Shown here piece by piece: positions 32,873-41,757 of a DNA stretch of 64,000 bases (position 1 is the stretch's first letter; each line of letters opens with the position of its first letter). The position numbers and the translations under genes are program-made. Origin of the DNA: Methylobacterium brachiatum (GTDB lineage Bacteria; Pseudomonadota; Alphaproteobacteria; Rhizobiales; Beijerinckiaceae); contig NZ_JAJALK010000010.1 of assembly GCF_020523825.1 (NCBI RefSeq), positions 181,705-245,704 on the forward strand. Direction: 5' to 3'. Under the pieces are notes generated by a model. The model was not told the DNA's origin. It saw only the letters and a program-made list of their open reading frames with translations, and did not search any database.

Positions 32873-33522
32873 CGGTGGCGCCCCTTCGCTTCGAGATGGC
32901 GCACCAGGAGGATCAGCGGCAGGCTGAGCGCCAGGTACATCAGCGCCACCATCGTGTAGACGCTGGTGTTCTTGAAGGTCGAGGAGGCGATGAGCTTGCC
33001 CTGGAGTGCCAGCTCCGCGACCGTGATGGTCGAGGCCTGGGACGAATCCTTGAGCATCATGATCATGATGTTGCCGTAGGGCGGCAGCGCGATCTTGACC
33101 GCTTGCGGCAGGATCACCCGGCGCATGGTCATCCACCAGCCCATGCCGATCGAGAGCGCCGCCTCGACCTGCCCGCGATCCACCGCCTCGATGCCGGCCC
33201 GGAAGTTCTCGGCCTGGTAGGCCGAATAGGCGATCCCGAGCCCGATGATCGCCGCCTGGACCGCGGTGAGCGACAGGCCGAAATCCGGCAGCACGAAGTA
33301 GATGTAGAACAGCTGCACGATGATCGGGATGCCGCGCAGGATGTTGATCATCACCGCGCTGAAACCGGCCAGCACGGCGATCCCGGAGACCCGCAGCACC
33401 GCCCAGAACAGGCCGAGCAGGGTCGAGACCACCAGGGAGGCCAGGGTGATCAGGACCGTGAGCTGCACGCCCTGGAACAGGATCGGCAGATAATCCTGCG
33501 CGTCGACGAGGAACTCGCGCAT
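32869..33522 (-). CDS. Polar amino acid ABC transporter permease
   Basis: A 217-residue HisM/GlnP-family permease with about five membrane segments and the ATPase-contact loop EALSIGMGWWMTMRRVILPQA, typical of the family. FRAGIEAVDRGQ is also characteristic. A single permease suggests a homodimer. It follows the binding-protein gene after five bases and overlaps the ATPase gene. Confidence 0.9.
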   Translation of the reverse strand: MREFLVDAQDYLPILFQGVQLTVLITLASLVVSTLLGLFWAVLRVSGIAVLAGFSAVMINILRGIPIIVQLFYIYFVLPDFGLSLTAVQAAIIGLGIAYSAYQAENFRAGIEAVDRGQVEAALSIGMGWWMTMRRVILPQAVKIALPPYGNIMIMMLKDSSQASTITVAELALQGKLIASSTFKNTSVYTMVALMYLALSLPLILLVRHLEAKGRHR

Positions 33523-33527
33523 GAAGC

Positions 33528-34295
33528 TCAGGACCGGTCGGCGGAGGGCGGCAGACCCCACTTCGTCAGGATCTTCTCCAGCGTCCCGTCGGCCTTCAGC
33601 TTGGCCAGAGCCGCGTCGATCCTGGCGAGCAGGGCGGTGTCGGCCTTGCGCACGCTGATCCCCACCGCGGCGACGACGCTCGGCTTGAGGCTCTCGACCA
33701 GCCGGACGCCGGGAAACATCCCCTGCTTGACGTAGTAGGCCAGGATCGGCGCGTCGGCGAAGCCGGCCTTGAGCCGCCCGGAATTCACGTCGCGGATGAT
33801 GTCCGGGATCGCGTCGTAGATCTTCACCTCGGCGAACAGGCCGGACTTCTTCAGCGGCTCGACGAAGGCGGTGCCGACCTGGGCGCCCACGGTCTCGCCC
33901 TTGAGGTCGGCGAAGGAGGTGTAGTCCTTCGTGTCGGCCTTCGGGACGATCAGCCCCTCGCCGTAGCTGTAGACCGGCGCCGAGAACGCCACGACCTCCT
34001 TGCGCTGGGGGGTGATGAACATCGCCGCCGAGATGATGTCGATCTTCGAGGCGGTGAGCGCCGGGATCAGCGTCGAGAATTGCAGCGGTTCCACCGCGAC
34101 GGCGAAGCCGGCCTCCTTGCCAACCGCGTTCACGAGGTCGACCATGACCCCCTGGATCGTGTTGGTCTTGGTGTCGAGGAAGGTGAAGGGCAGGCCGGTG
34201 GGCGTCGCGCCGACCCGCAGGGGCGGCTCGGCCCGGGCCGGGCCGGGGATCAACAGGGCGAGGCTCAGGCACAGGCTCGGAAGCAGGCGTCTCAT
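33528..34295 (-). CDS. Family 3 amino acid-binding protein of ABC transporter
   Basis: A 255-residue periplasmic binding protein. Residues 1-22 are a Sec signal (MRRLLPSLCLSLALLIPGPARA), and the mature protein has the family 3 motifs GLPFTFLDTKTNTIQGVMVDL, DIISAAMFITPQRKEVVAFS and a DTALLARIDAALAKLKADG end. It is the first gene of the operon that ends with the FAD oxidoreductase. The ATG at 34295 is preferred over 34319 because it begins directly with the signal peptide. Confidence 0.9.
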   Translation of the reverse strand: MRRLLPSLCLSLALLIPGPARAEPPLRVGATPTGLPFTFLDTKTNTIQGVMVDLVNAVGKEAGFAVAVEPLQFSTLIPALTASKIDIISAAMFITPQRKEVVAFSAPVYSYGEGLIVPKADTKDYTSFADLKGETVGAQVGTAFVEPLKKSGLFAEVKIYDAIPDIIRDVNSGRLKAGFADAPILAYYVKQGMFPGVRLVESLKPSVVAAVGISVRKADTALLARIDAALAKLKADGTLEKILTKWGLPPSADRS

Positions 34296-34349
34296 GGCGC
34301 GGATCCTCGACACTGGCATAGCGCGGCGTTGCGCTATCGCTCTTCTGTT

Positions 34350-34413
34350 TTCATATCTGTGAAGATTACCGCACGGTTCGCGGCTCGACGCAAGGTGATT
34401 TCACGTGCATGAA
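34350..34413. promoter_or_regulatory. Paired TTCA-N6-TGAA sites, likely XRE operators
   Basis: TTCATATCTGTGAA (34350-34363) and TTCACGTGCATGAA (34400-34413) share TTCA-N6-TGAA arms with centres exactly 50 bases apart, about five helical turns. They flank the divergent promoters of the amino acid ABC operon and the XRE-cupin gene, and the second overlaps the regulator's start. Cooperative binding by the adjacent regulator is the likely use. Confidence 0.5.
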
Positions 34414-35062
34414 GATGCCCCGGAGTCTCCAGGATGACGCTGCGGTGAGCAGGCCCAAAGTCGAACCGACAGGCGCCGATCCGGTGGACCGGGCCGTGGG
34501 CCAAAGGCTGCGGGCCCTGCGCCAGGAGCGGCGCCTGTCGCTCGAGAAGGTCGCGGCCAGCACCGGGCTGTCGATCGGCTTCATCAGCCAGGTGGAGCGC
34601 GGCCTGTCCTCGCCGTCGCTGCGCGTCCTGGCCCTGCTCGCCGACACGCTCCAGACCGGGATCGGCGGCCTGTTCGAGGGGGCCCCGTCCGAGAAGGATC
34701 CCGACCCGATCGTGGTGTTCGAGCGGGACCGGGCCGAGCTCAAGCTCTGGCGCGCCGGGATCACCAAGCAGCTGCTGACGCCCGCCGGGGGGACGCAGAG
34801 CCTCAGCCTGTTCCACATGGTGCTCGAGCCGAAGGCCAGCACCGGCGACGAGCTGTTCAGCCACGACGGCGAGGAGGCCGGCCTGGTGCTGGAGGGGCGC
34901 CTGACCCTGGTCGTCGAGGCCCGCACGCTGGAACTCGCGGCCGGCGACAGCTTCCGCTTCGCCAGCCATCGGCCGCACCGGTTCGCCAATCCCGACGGCC
35001 GGACGCGCGCCGTCGTCCTGTGGGTCAACGCGTTGGCGGGGGAGCGACCAGCCGGTTCGTGA
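34409..35062 (+). CDS. XRE-family regulator with cupin domain (PuuR-like)
   Basis: A 217-residue protein. The XRE helix-turn-helix is at residues 30-85 (RLRALRQERRLSLEKVAAST then GLSIGFISQVERGLSSPSL), and a small-molecule-binding cupin is at about 135-210 (GDELFSHDGEEAGLVLEGRL, LAAGDSFRFASHRPHRF). Regulators of this build control amine and amino acid catabolism. It diverges from the ABC operon and probably represses or activates it. The ATG at 34409 follows AAGGTG; a GTG at 34445 is an alternative that would clear the operator. Confidence 0.87.
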   Translation: MKMPRSLQDDAAVSRPKVEPTGADPVDRAVGQRLRALRQERRLSLEKVAASTGLSIGFISQVERGLSSPSLRVLALLADTLQTGIGGLFEGAPSEKDPDPIVVFERDRAELKLWRAGITKQLLTPAGGTQSLSLFHMVLEPKASTGDELFSHDGEEAGLVLEGRLTLVVEARTLELAAGDSFRFASHRPHRFANPDGRTRAVVLWVNALAGERPAGS

Positions 35063-35219
35063 GCGCCGGCGGCTGAGGCCAGCCCCGTTGGGTCGCATCG
35101 CCCCTTCACGCCCCCGGTTGCACCGGCAATAACGGTTTCCCGCGTGCGGGACCTCCACGGCCCGCCCGAACCGATCCCCTCCGCCGCCTTCGGGCGGCCC
35201 TCGCCGACGGACACGACCC

Positions 35220-36002
35220 ATGAGCGACACCCAGGACCGGACCGCGCTGGTGACGGGGGCGGCCCGCGGCATCGGGCTCGCCGCCGCGACCCGGTTCCTC
35301 GCGGAGGGATGGCGGGTCGCCCTGCTCGACATCGACGGGCCGGGCGTGGACGCCGCCGCCGCCGGGCTCGGCCGGCCCGACGCGGTGCTGGCGATCACCG
35401 CGGATGTCTCCGACCCGGAGGCGGTGGCGGGCGCGATGCGACAGGTGGCCGACCGGTTCGGCCGCCTCGACGCGCTGGTCAACAATGCCGGGATCGCGAT
35501 CTTCAAGCCGATGATGGAGACCACCTTCGCGGATTGGTCGCGGGTTCTGGCCGTGAACCTGTCGGGGCCGTTCCTGTGCACGCAGGCGGCCGTGCCGCTG
35601 CTCGCCGCGCGCGGCGGCGCGATCGTGAACATCACCTCGATCTCGGGCCTGCGCGCCTCGACGCTGCGGACGGCCTACGGCACCAGCAAGGCGGCTTTGG
35701 CGCAGCTCACCAAGCAGCAGGCCGTCGAGCTGGCGCAGTTCGGCATCCGGGTGAACGCGGTCGCCCCCGGCCCGGTGGACACCGCGATGGCCAAGGCGGT
35801 GCACAGCCCCGAGATCCGTGCCGACTACCACGATGCCGTGCCCCTCGGGCGCTACGGCCTGGAGACCGAGCTCGCGGAGGCGATCGTGTTCCTGTGCTCC
35901 GAGCGCGCCTCCTTCGTCACCGGCCAGCAGCTCGCCGTGGATGGCGGCTTCGAGGCTACCGGCATCGGCCTGAAGACCCTGCGCGGCGCGCGGCGGGACT
36001 GA
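35220..36002 (+). CDS. Short-chain dehydrogenase/reductase
   Basis: A 260-residue classical SDR. The cofactor motif TGAARGIGLAAATRF is at the N-terminus, with NNAG in the fourth strand (LVNNAGIAIFKPM), Ser in NITSISGLR and the catalytic YGTSK. An acidic residue after the second strand (LLDIDGPG) favours NAD(H). The end DGGFEATG is typical. The substrate is unknown; the gene is separate from its converging neighbour and may belong with the amine-catabolic block upstream. Confidence 0.88.
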   Translation: MSDTQDRTALVTGAARGIGLAAATRFLAEGWRVALLDIDGPGVDAAAAGLGRPDAVLAITADVSDPEAVAGAMRQVADRFGRLDALVNNAGIAIFKPMMETTFADWSRVLAVNLSGPFLCTQAAVPLLAARGGAIVNITSISGLRASTLRTAYGTSKAALAQLTKQQAVELAQFGIRVNAVAPGPVDTAMAKAVHSPEIRADYHDAVPLGRYGLETELAEAIVFLCSERASFVTGQQLAVDGGFEATGIGLKTLRGARRD

Positions 36003-36009
36003 CCGCCGC

Positions 36010-37386
36010 TCAACCCTGCGCCCCGGACGGCGCCCCCCGCCTCGCGGCGCCCGGACGCAGATCCGCGATCGTCGCCCGGGCGGTGTCGAGGGCGATGGCG
36101 ACGGCCGACATCGTCGCGGCGTCCGGCGCCCGCTCGCGGGCGTAGCGGACCGCGTCGGCGGCCAGGCGGTCTACCTCGCGGGCCAGCCCGGCAAGCGCCG
36201 CCGGGTCCCGGGCGGCCCGGGCCTGCTCGGCGATCTCCAGGAGCCGCTCCACGATCTCGTCGACGTGCTCCCGGCGCAGGCCGGCCAGGCGCTGCCGGAT
36301 CCAGGCCAGGACCGAGACCAGGCCGCCGGCCAGCGCGCCGAGCAGGTAGAGGGTGTCGCCGTAGCGCTCGACGAAGCCGTGCTGCTCGCGCTCGTAATAG
36401 TCGAGCGCGCCCGGATGGATCGGGATCCGGGCGCTGGTCGCCGCAACCGTGGTCTCGTAGGACGGGGCCTGGACGTAGTCGGCCGCTTCCGTGGCGTGGC
36501 CGGCTTCCGTGCGCTTCTCGAACAGCTGCTGCGTCATGTCGGCCGCCACGGCGCGGCTCAGGGAGGCGCGGGCCATCAGGCGGTACGAGGCGCCCACCGT
36601 CTTCACGTCGTCGGCCGGCAGCTTCGGCCGGCCGCCGAACAGGCCGCCCGGGATTGCCACCGCCTGAAGCTTGGGGAAGCGCTCGATCACGGCGTCGTCG
36701 TCCTCGACGGCGACGAACTCGACCTTGCCGCCGCGCGCCACCGAGCGGACCGCGGCGACGAGGTCCAGGGCCTTGGGGGCGGAAGGAGCGATGATGCTGA
36801 TGAAGGCGTCGATCCGCTTCTCGCGCAGCGCCCCGGCCACCGCGTCCTCGGCCACCGGCACCAGCACGACCGCCCGGTCGCCGGGTCCGCCCCCCGCCCC
36901 CGGCTCCAGGCTCAGCCCGTAATAGCCGAGGAGGCTCTTGAGCAGCCAGATATCGGCGTCCCGGTGCGCGCCGATGCCGAGCCGCTTGCCGGCTAGGTGC
37001 GGGAAATCCTTGATGCCGGCCTGCTCGGGGGAGGCGATGATCATCGCCTGGTCGCGCAGGATCGCCAGGGTCAGCCCGTTGGTCGGCAGCAGCACGTCCG
37101 GCCGGACGACAGCCAGATCGGCGCGCCCGTCCTGCAGGGCGGCGGCGCTCTCGCGTACGTCGTCGAAGGCGAGGATCTTGAGACGCAGGCCGGTGCTGCC
37201 CGAATCCAGGGCGTCCGCGTAGGCTTTGATCAGGCCGGGTTCGGTCCCGTCCCGGGGGGCGACCGCGACGGTCAGCACGGTCGCCTGCAGCAGGTACCAG
37301 GCGGCCAGAGCCGCCGTGCCGAGGATCGCGACCGCCCCGGCCAGCAGGGTCTCGCGGCGCAGCAGCCAGGACAGGTCGGTCGGCAT
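36010..37386 (-). CDS. Orphan TAXI-type solute-binding membrane protein
   Basis: A 458-residue protein. A membrane segment (about 14-34) precedes a TAXI/TRAP-type periplasmic binding domain (AYADALDSGSTGLRLKILAF, RADLAVVRPDVLLPTNGLTL, DFPHLAGKRLGIGAHRD). A second segment (LYLLGALAGGLVSVLAWIRQ) and a cytoplasmic helical tail of about 90 residues follow. The presence of two membrane anchors, and no TRAP permease genes nearby, suggest sensing or handing over a ligand rather than classical TRAP transport. It is convergent with the SDR gene. Confidence 0.82.
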   Translation of the reverse strand: MPTDLSWLLRRETLLAGAVAILGTAALAAWYLLQATVLTVAVAPRDGTEPGLIKAYADALDSGSTGLRLKILAFDDVRESAAALQDGRADLAVVRPDVLLPTNGLTLAILRDQAMIIASPEQAGIKDFPHLAGKRLGIGAHRDADIWLLKSLLGYYGLSLEPGAGGGPGDRAVVLVPVAEDAVAGALREKRIDAFISIIAPSAPKALDLVAAVRSVARGGKVEFVAVEDDDAVIERFPKLQAVAIPGGLFGGRPKLPADDVKTVGASYRLMARASLSRAVAADMTQQLFEKRTEAGHATEAADYVQAPSYETTVAATSARIPIHPGALDYYEREQHGFVERYGDTLYLLGALAGGLVSVLAWIRQRLAGLRREHVDEIVERLLEIAEQARAARDPAALAGLAREVDRLAADAVRYARERAPDAATMSAVAIALDTARATIADLRPGAARRGAPSGAQG

Positions 37387-37440
37387 CGGCCCCTCGGTTG
37401 GTCGCGTCCGCGCCGCCGGCCGGCGCGGCTTGAAAGGCGC

Positions 37441-38766
37441 CTACAGCGCCAGCCCGGGGGCCGGTTCGGGCGCGGCCTGGACCGGGGGCTCGACGGAAAA
37501 ATACGCCATCGGCTCCCGTCGGCCGCGCAGGGGCTCGCGGCTGACCTCCCGCCACAGGGCTTTCGCCGAGCCGGCGGCGCGCCGGACGGCCTCCGAGGCC
37601 AGGATCGGCACGCCGTGGGCCTTGGTCGCCTGCTCCAGGCGGGCCGCGACGTTCACCGTGTCGCCCAGCACCGTGAACTCGTAACGCGCCTCCTCGCCGA
37701 TGATCCCGCTGAACACCTCGCCGCAATGGAGGCCGACGCCGATCCGCACCGCGGCGGCGTGCTCGCCCTTGAGGTTCCAGCGGGCGATGACCTCGACCAG
37801 GTCCCGGGCGAAGGCCACCGCCCGGGCGGCGTCGTCGGCGCGCGCCTCGGGCAGGCCGAACACCACCAGGGCGCCGTCGCCGATGAACTTGTCGACGACG
37901 CCGTTATGCAGCCGGGCCATGCGCATCACCCGCCGCCGGAACGCGGACAGGAAGGCCGAGAGCTGCTGCGGGTCGAGGCGCTCGGCCAGGGCGGTGGAGC
38001 CGCGCATGTCGACGAAGGCGATGACCGCCTGCTGCCGCCGGCCGGCCCGCAGGCTGCCGTCGTCGTCGGCCAGGCGCGCGACCAGCTCCCGCGGCAGGAA
38101 GCGCGACAGCCGGCGCCGCCGCCCGGCCTCGCGCATGGCCGAGACCGCGAACAGGATCAGCACCAGGACGAGCCCGGCGAGGGCCGCCCAGATCAGCAGC
38201 GCGATCCGGGACACCGCCGCCTGGCGCCGCTCCATCTGGGCCGCCTCCTGGGCCTCCATCCGGCGCACGACCGTGCGGATCTCGTCCATCAGGCGGCGCC
38301 CCCTGCCCTCGCGGACGAGGGTCCGGCTCGCCTCGGGATCGCCGCCCCGGTGCAGGTCGATCGTGGTGCCGAGCTCGCCGAGCTTCTCCCGGATCAGCAG
38401 GATCAGGCCGTCGAGCTCGGCGCGCTGGCTGTCGTCGTCCCGGAGCAGCTCATGCAGCCGGGCGATCTCGCCGTTGACCTTGGAGCGGCCGGCCCGGAAC
38501 GGCTGCAGGAAGTCTTCGTCCCCGGTCAGCAGGTAGCCGCGCTGCCCGGTCTCGGCGTCCTGGACCGCCGACAGCACGCGCCCGAGGCGGCCCTCCACCG
38601 CCAGGGCGTGGCGCACGGCCTCGCTGCCCCGCTGCTGGTAGACCGAGGCGCCCACCGCGATGCCCAGCATCGCCAGGATCACGGCGAGGCCGGCGATCAT
38701 CCGGTCGACGGTCTTCGAGCGCCCGGGCAGCTGCGCGATCACCTGGAGGGCGCGCCGCGCGGTCAC
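37441..38766 (-). CDS. Membrane adenylate/guanylate cyclase with CHASE3 sensor
   Basis: A 441-residue class III cyclase. A first membrane helix (about 35-52) and a second near 205 enclose a periplasmic CHASE3-type four-helix domain (VLSAVQDAETGQRGYLLTGDEDFL). The cytoplasmic cyclase has metal aspartates in AFVDMRGST and KFIGDGALVVFG, the Lys in VVDKFIGDG and FTVLGDTVNVAARLE. Adenylate cyclase activity is more likely than guanylate from the Lys/Thr pattern. The start is uncertain: GTG at 38766 is chosen, upstream frames being open but not family-like. The periplasmic signal it senses is unknown. Confidence 0.85.
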   Translation of the reverse strand: MTARRALQVIAQLPGRSKTVDRMIAGLAVILAMLGIAVGASVYQQRGSEAVRHALAVEGRLGRVLSAVQDAETGQRGYLLTGDEDFLQPFRAGRSKVNGEIARLHELLRDDDSQRAELDGLILLIREKLGELGTTIDLHRGGDPEASRTLVREGRGRRLMDEIRTVVRRMEAQEAAQMERRQAAVSRIALLIWAALAGLVLVLILFAVSAMREAGRRRRLSRFLPRELVARLADDDGSLRAGRRQQAVIAFVDMRGSTALAERLDPQQLSAFLSAFRRRVMRMARLHNGVVDKFIGDGALVVFGLPEARADDAARAVAFARDLVEVIARWNLKGEHAAAVRIGVGLHCGEVFSGIIGEEARYEFTVLGDTVNVAARLEQATKAHGVPILASEAVRRAAGSAKALWREVSREPLRGRREPMAYFSVEPPVQAAPEPAPGLAL

Positions 38767-39052
38767 GCCGGAACCGCGCAGGACGGGGCCGTCCACGCGC
38801 CGGCGATCCCGCGGGCCGGGGCCGCTGGCCGTAGGGGCTCGCGCATGGTCGCGCTCCGCGCCGCGGGCACAGCAATCTCCTGTCTCGAGGGGGTCGGCGG
38901 ACGATCCGGGCCGGGCCGACGGGTGGAACCGCCAGCACAAAAGACGGCCCCGGCGATGGTTCCCGCTCCCTCGGGCCAACATCACGGCGGACGGGGGTTT
39001 TCGGCCCGTGCTGCCGCAATCGTGATCCGGTCGGGCCGCGCCCTCCCCGCCG

Positions 39053-40345
39053 TTAGAGGCCGAACATGCTCTGGGTCGGGGCGTGCAGCGTGAAGGCGTG
39101 GCCCTCGTCGATCCAGCCGGTGCCGGCGTGGCCCTGCTCGATATAGGTGATCTCCGCGGCGCTCGACGCATAGTAGTGGCGGCCGCTCTCGGTGTTGACG
39201 AACCGCTCGATGGTCATCGCGGCCCATCCGGCGGCGGACGGATCCGTGTAGGCCTCGAAGGCGACGCCCTCGTAGCGGTAGCCCGAACCGGAGCCGATCA
39301 GGCCGTCCCGTTCCGCCGCGCTGGCCGTGTAGAAATGGTCGCCCGTCGCCGCGTTGGTGAAGTGGAACACGTCCGTGGTCCCGGCCGGCCCGGTGGGGGC
39401 GGCCCAGCCGACCCCCTGATACGCGTAGGCCGATGGCGACGTCTTCAGCGCGTCCCGCTCCGCCGTGCTGGCGGTGTAGAGGTGCTGGCCGGTGGACGGG
39501 TCGTAGAAGTGGAAGACCGGCTCCAGGGGGGCGCTCGCGTTCGGGTTGGCCTGGTAGGCGCGCAGGTAGTCGATATTCATCTGGGCCGGGAACGGCGTCG
39601 TCGCGTCGGCATCGCCCGGCCACGTGCCGCCGACCGCCAGGTTGGCGATCATGTACATCGGCTTGTCCAGGCCGGCCGGGGTGGGCGTGCGGAAGACCTC
39701 CCCGTTGTCGAAGTAGAAGGCCAGGCTGTCGGGCCCCCAATCGACCCCGTAGGTGTGGAAGCCGTCGCTCATGTCGGCGACCTGGGTCGAGGCCTGGGCC
39801 AGGGTGTGGTCGCCAGCGGTCTGGCCGGGTCCCAGGCTGTGCACGCTGGTGTAGAGCCTGCCGGGCTCGTGCCCGAGCATCTCCATCACGTCGATCTCGG
39901 GCGGCCAGGAGCCGTCCTTGGCGAGCAGCCAGAAGGCCGGCCACATCCCCTGCCCGGCCGGCAGCTCGGCCCGCATCTCGAAGTAGCCGTAGGTCTGGCT
40001 GAAGCTGTGGGACGTGTTGATCATCCCGGACGTGTAGGGCTGGCCGCCGAGATCCGGCAGCAGCGCCGGGTCCGAGGGCGCGGCCGTGATGGTCAGGACG
40101 CCGTTCTGGACGCTGAACGGGTTCGGCAGCGCCGCGCCGCCCCCGCCGACGCCATGGTCGGCCCGGAGGTACCATTCCTGCTCCTGGTTGAACGGCCGCG
40201 TCCCGGTCGCCGTGACGTAGCTGCCCCATTGCGGCCCGCCCGCCGTGTCGAGGCCCGAGGTTCCGTTCCAGAGCTGGAGCGTGTCGAACTCGGCGCTGTA
40301 GGTCAGGGTCGCGGTTCGCGCGAGGTTCTTGGGGTCGATCGGCAT
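39053..40345 (-). CDS. GH16 glycanase with C-terminal DUF5648-like repeats
   Basis: A 430-residue secreted-type enzyme. Residues 1-275 are a glycoside hydrolase family 16 domain with the catalytic motif EIDVME at 150-155 (nucleophile and acid/base glutamates) and FHTYGVDWGPDSLAFYFDNG. Residues 285-420 hold three tyrosine-rich repeats of the type HFYDPSTGQHLYTAS, resembling DUF5648. There is no Sec signal. The adjacent HlyD and type I exporter genes suggest direct export, as in rhizobial ExsH/PlyA-type EPS glycanases. It probably trims beta-glucans or exopolysaccharide. The ATG at 40345 is chosen over 40399. Confidence 0.88.
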   Translation of the reverse strand: MPIDPKNLARTATLTYSAEFDTLQLWNGTSGLDTAGGPQWGSYVTATGTRPFNQEQEWYLRADHGVGGGGAALPNPFSVQNGVLTITAAPSDPALLPDLGGQPYTSGMINTSHSFSQTYGYFEMRAELPAGQGMWPAFWLLAKDGSWPPEIDVMEMLGHEPGRLYTSVHSLGPGQTAGDHTLAQASTQVADMSDGFHTYGVDWGPDSLAFYFDNGEVFRTPTPAGLDKPMYMIANLAVGGTWPGDADATTPFPAQMNIDYLRAYQANPNASAPLEPVFHFYDPSTGQHLYTASTAERDALKTSPSAYAYQGVGWAAPTGPAGTTDVFHFTNAATGDHFYTASAAERDGLIGSGSGYRYEGVAFEAYTDPSAAGWAAMTIERFVNTESGRHYYASSAAEITYIEQGHAGTGWIDEGHAFTLHAPTQSMFGL

Positions 40346-40440
40346 CGTGGCTGGCCCGTCGGTTCCGCCGAATTCTGCAGGAACAAGCCCTGTATACAAT
40401 CAGGAGTTGCAAAAGTCCTGCCGAACGGCCCTGGACGGCC

Positions 40441-41757
40441 CTACTTCTCGCGAAACGCCCGGCGCGCCTGATCGACCAGGGGCTTGGTGAGGTAGGACAG
40501 CACCGTCCGGTCGGCGGTGCGGATGAAGGCCTCCACGGGCATGCCGGGCATCAGCTTGGCGCCGTCGAGGCGGCCGAGCTCGTCCTTGGTCACCCCCAGG
40601 CGCACCAGGTAGTAGAAGCTGCCGGTCCGCTTGTCCTCGCTGACATCGGCGGCGATCCGGGTGACGCGGCCGTTGAGCTCCGGCGTGGTCCGCTGGTCGA
40701 AGCTCGGGAAGCGCAGGCCCGCGGCCTGGCCGGTCTGCAGCCGGTCGATGTCCTGGGGGGCGACCCGGACCTCGGCCACCAGGGAATCGGCGTTCGGCAC
40801 GATCAGCATGATCGGCTCGCCCGGGGCGATCACGCCGCCGCGGGTATGGACCGCAAGCTCGTGGACGTAGCCGGTCTGCGGCGCGCGGATCTCGATCCGC
40901 TGCAGCTGGTCGAAGGCGGCGATCCGCTGCTCAGTCAGGGTCGCGGCCTTGGCGCGGTTCTCGGCCAGCTCCTTGGCGACGTCGCTGCGCAGGTTCTGCT
41001 CGAGCTGGATGATCTGCAGCTCGGTCTCCGAGACCTTGCCCTTGGCCTGGGCGATGTTGGCCACCAGGACGCCGCGCTCGCCCTTGAGCCGGGACATGTC
41101 GCGCTGCAGGCTGGTGAGCCGGGTGAGCTGGATCAGGTTCTTCCGCCAGAGATCCTCGACGCCTTCGTATTCCCGGCCGATGATCGCGGTCTCCTGCTCC
41201 TTGGCGGCAGCCTGCTCGACCAGGCCCTTGATCTCCTCGCGCAGCTGGCCGATCCGCTCGCGCAGCTGCGCCTTCTGGCCCTGGAGCGCGTCGCGGCGGA
41301 AGCGGAACAGCTTGTGCTCGCCGTCGACGATCCGGGCGACGTCGGGGCCGGCCCCGGCCAGCTCGGCCGGGAAGGCGGGCTCGTCGCGGCCGTCGCGCTC
41401 GGCCTCGAGCCGGGCGTTGCGGGCGGCGATCTCCCACAGGCTCTTGGTGACGCTGTCGTAGGTCGCCCGGGTCGTGGTGGCGTCGAGCCGGACCAGCAGG
41501 TCGCCGGCCTGGACGCGGGCGCCCTCCTGGATCGGCAGTTCGGCGACCACGCCGCCGGTCGGGTGCTGGACCTTCTTGATGTTGCTCTCGACCACCAGGG
41601 AGCCTGTGGCGATGATCGCCCCGGACAGCTCGGTGGCGGCGGTCCAGGCGCCGGTGCCGGTGGCCAGCACGATCACCGCAGCGACGCCGACGACGTGCCG
41701 CCGGAGCGAGCGCCGGGTCTCGCGGGTCGGGTCGTCGGTGGCTTGGTCCCGCGTCAT
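40441..41757 (-). CDS. HlyD-family type I secretion adaptor
   Basis: A 438-residue periplasmic membrane-fusion protein. One N-terminal membrane helix (about 22-42) is followed by the HlyD/PrtE motif GAIIATGSLVVESNIKKVQH. A long coiled coil (about 110-290) and the C-terminal barrel region (VRVAPQDIDRLQTGQAAGLR then MPGMPVEAFI) complete the fold. Its start overlaps the exporter stop by four bases (ATGA). It joins the ABC exporter to an outer-membrane TolC-type channel, whose gene is not in the window. It lies between the exporter and the GH16 gene. Confidence 0.92.
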   Translation of the reverse strand: MTRDQATDDPTRETRRSLRRHVVGVAAVIVLATGTGAWTAATELSGAIIATGSLVVESNIKKVQHPTGGVVAELPIQEGARVQAGDLLVRLDATTTRATYDSVTKSLWEIAARNARLEAERDGRDEPAFPAELAGAGPDVARIVDGEHKLFRFRRDALQGQKAQLRERIGQLREEIKGLVEQAAAKEQETAIIGREYEGVEDLWRKNLIQLTRLTSLQRDMSRLKGERGVLVANIAQAKGKVSETELQIIQLEQNLRSDVAKELAENRAKAATLTEQRIAAFDQLQRIEIRAPQTGYVHELAVHTRGGVIAPGEPIMLIVPNADSLVAEVRVAPQDIDRLQTGQAAGLRFPSFDQRTTPELNGRVTRIAADVSEDKRTGSFYYLVRLGVTKDELGRLDGAKLMPGMPVEAFIRTADRTVLSYLTKPLVDQARRAFREK

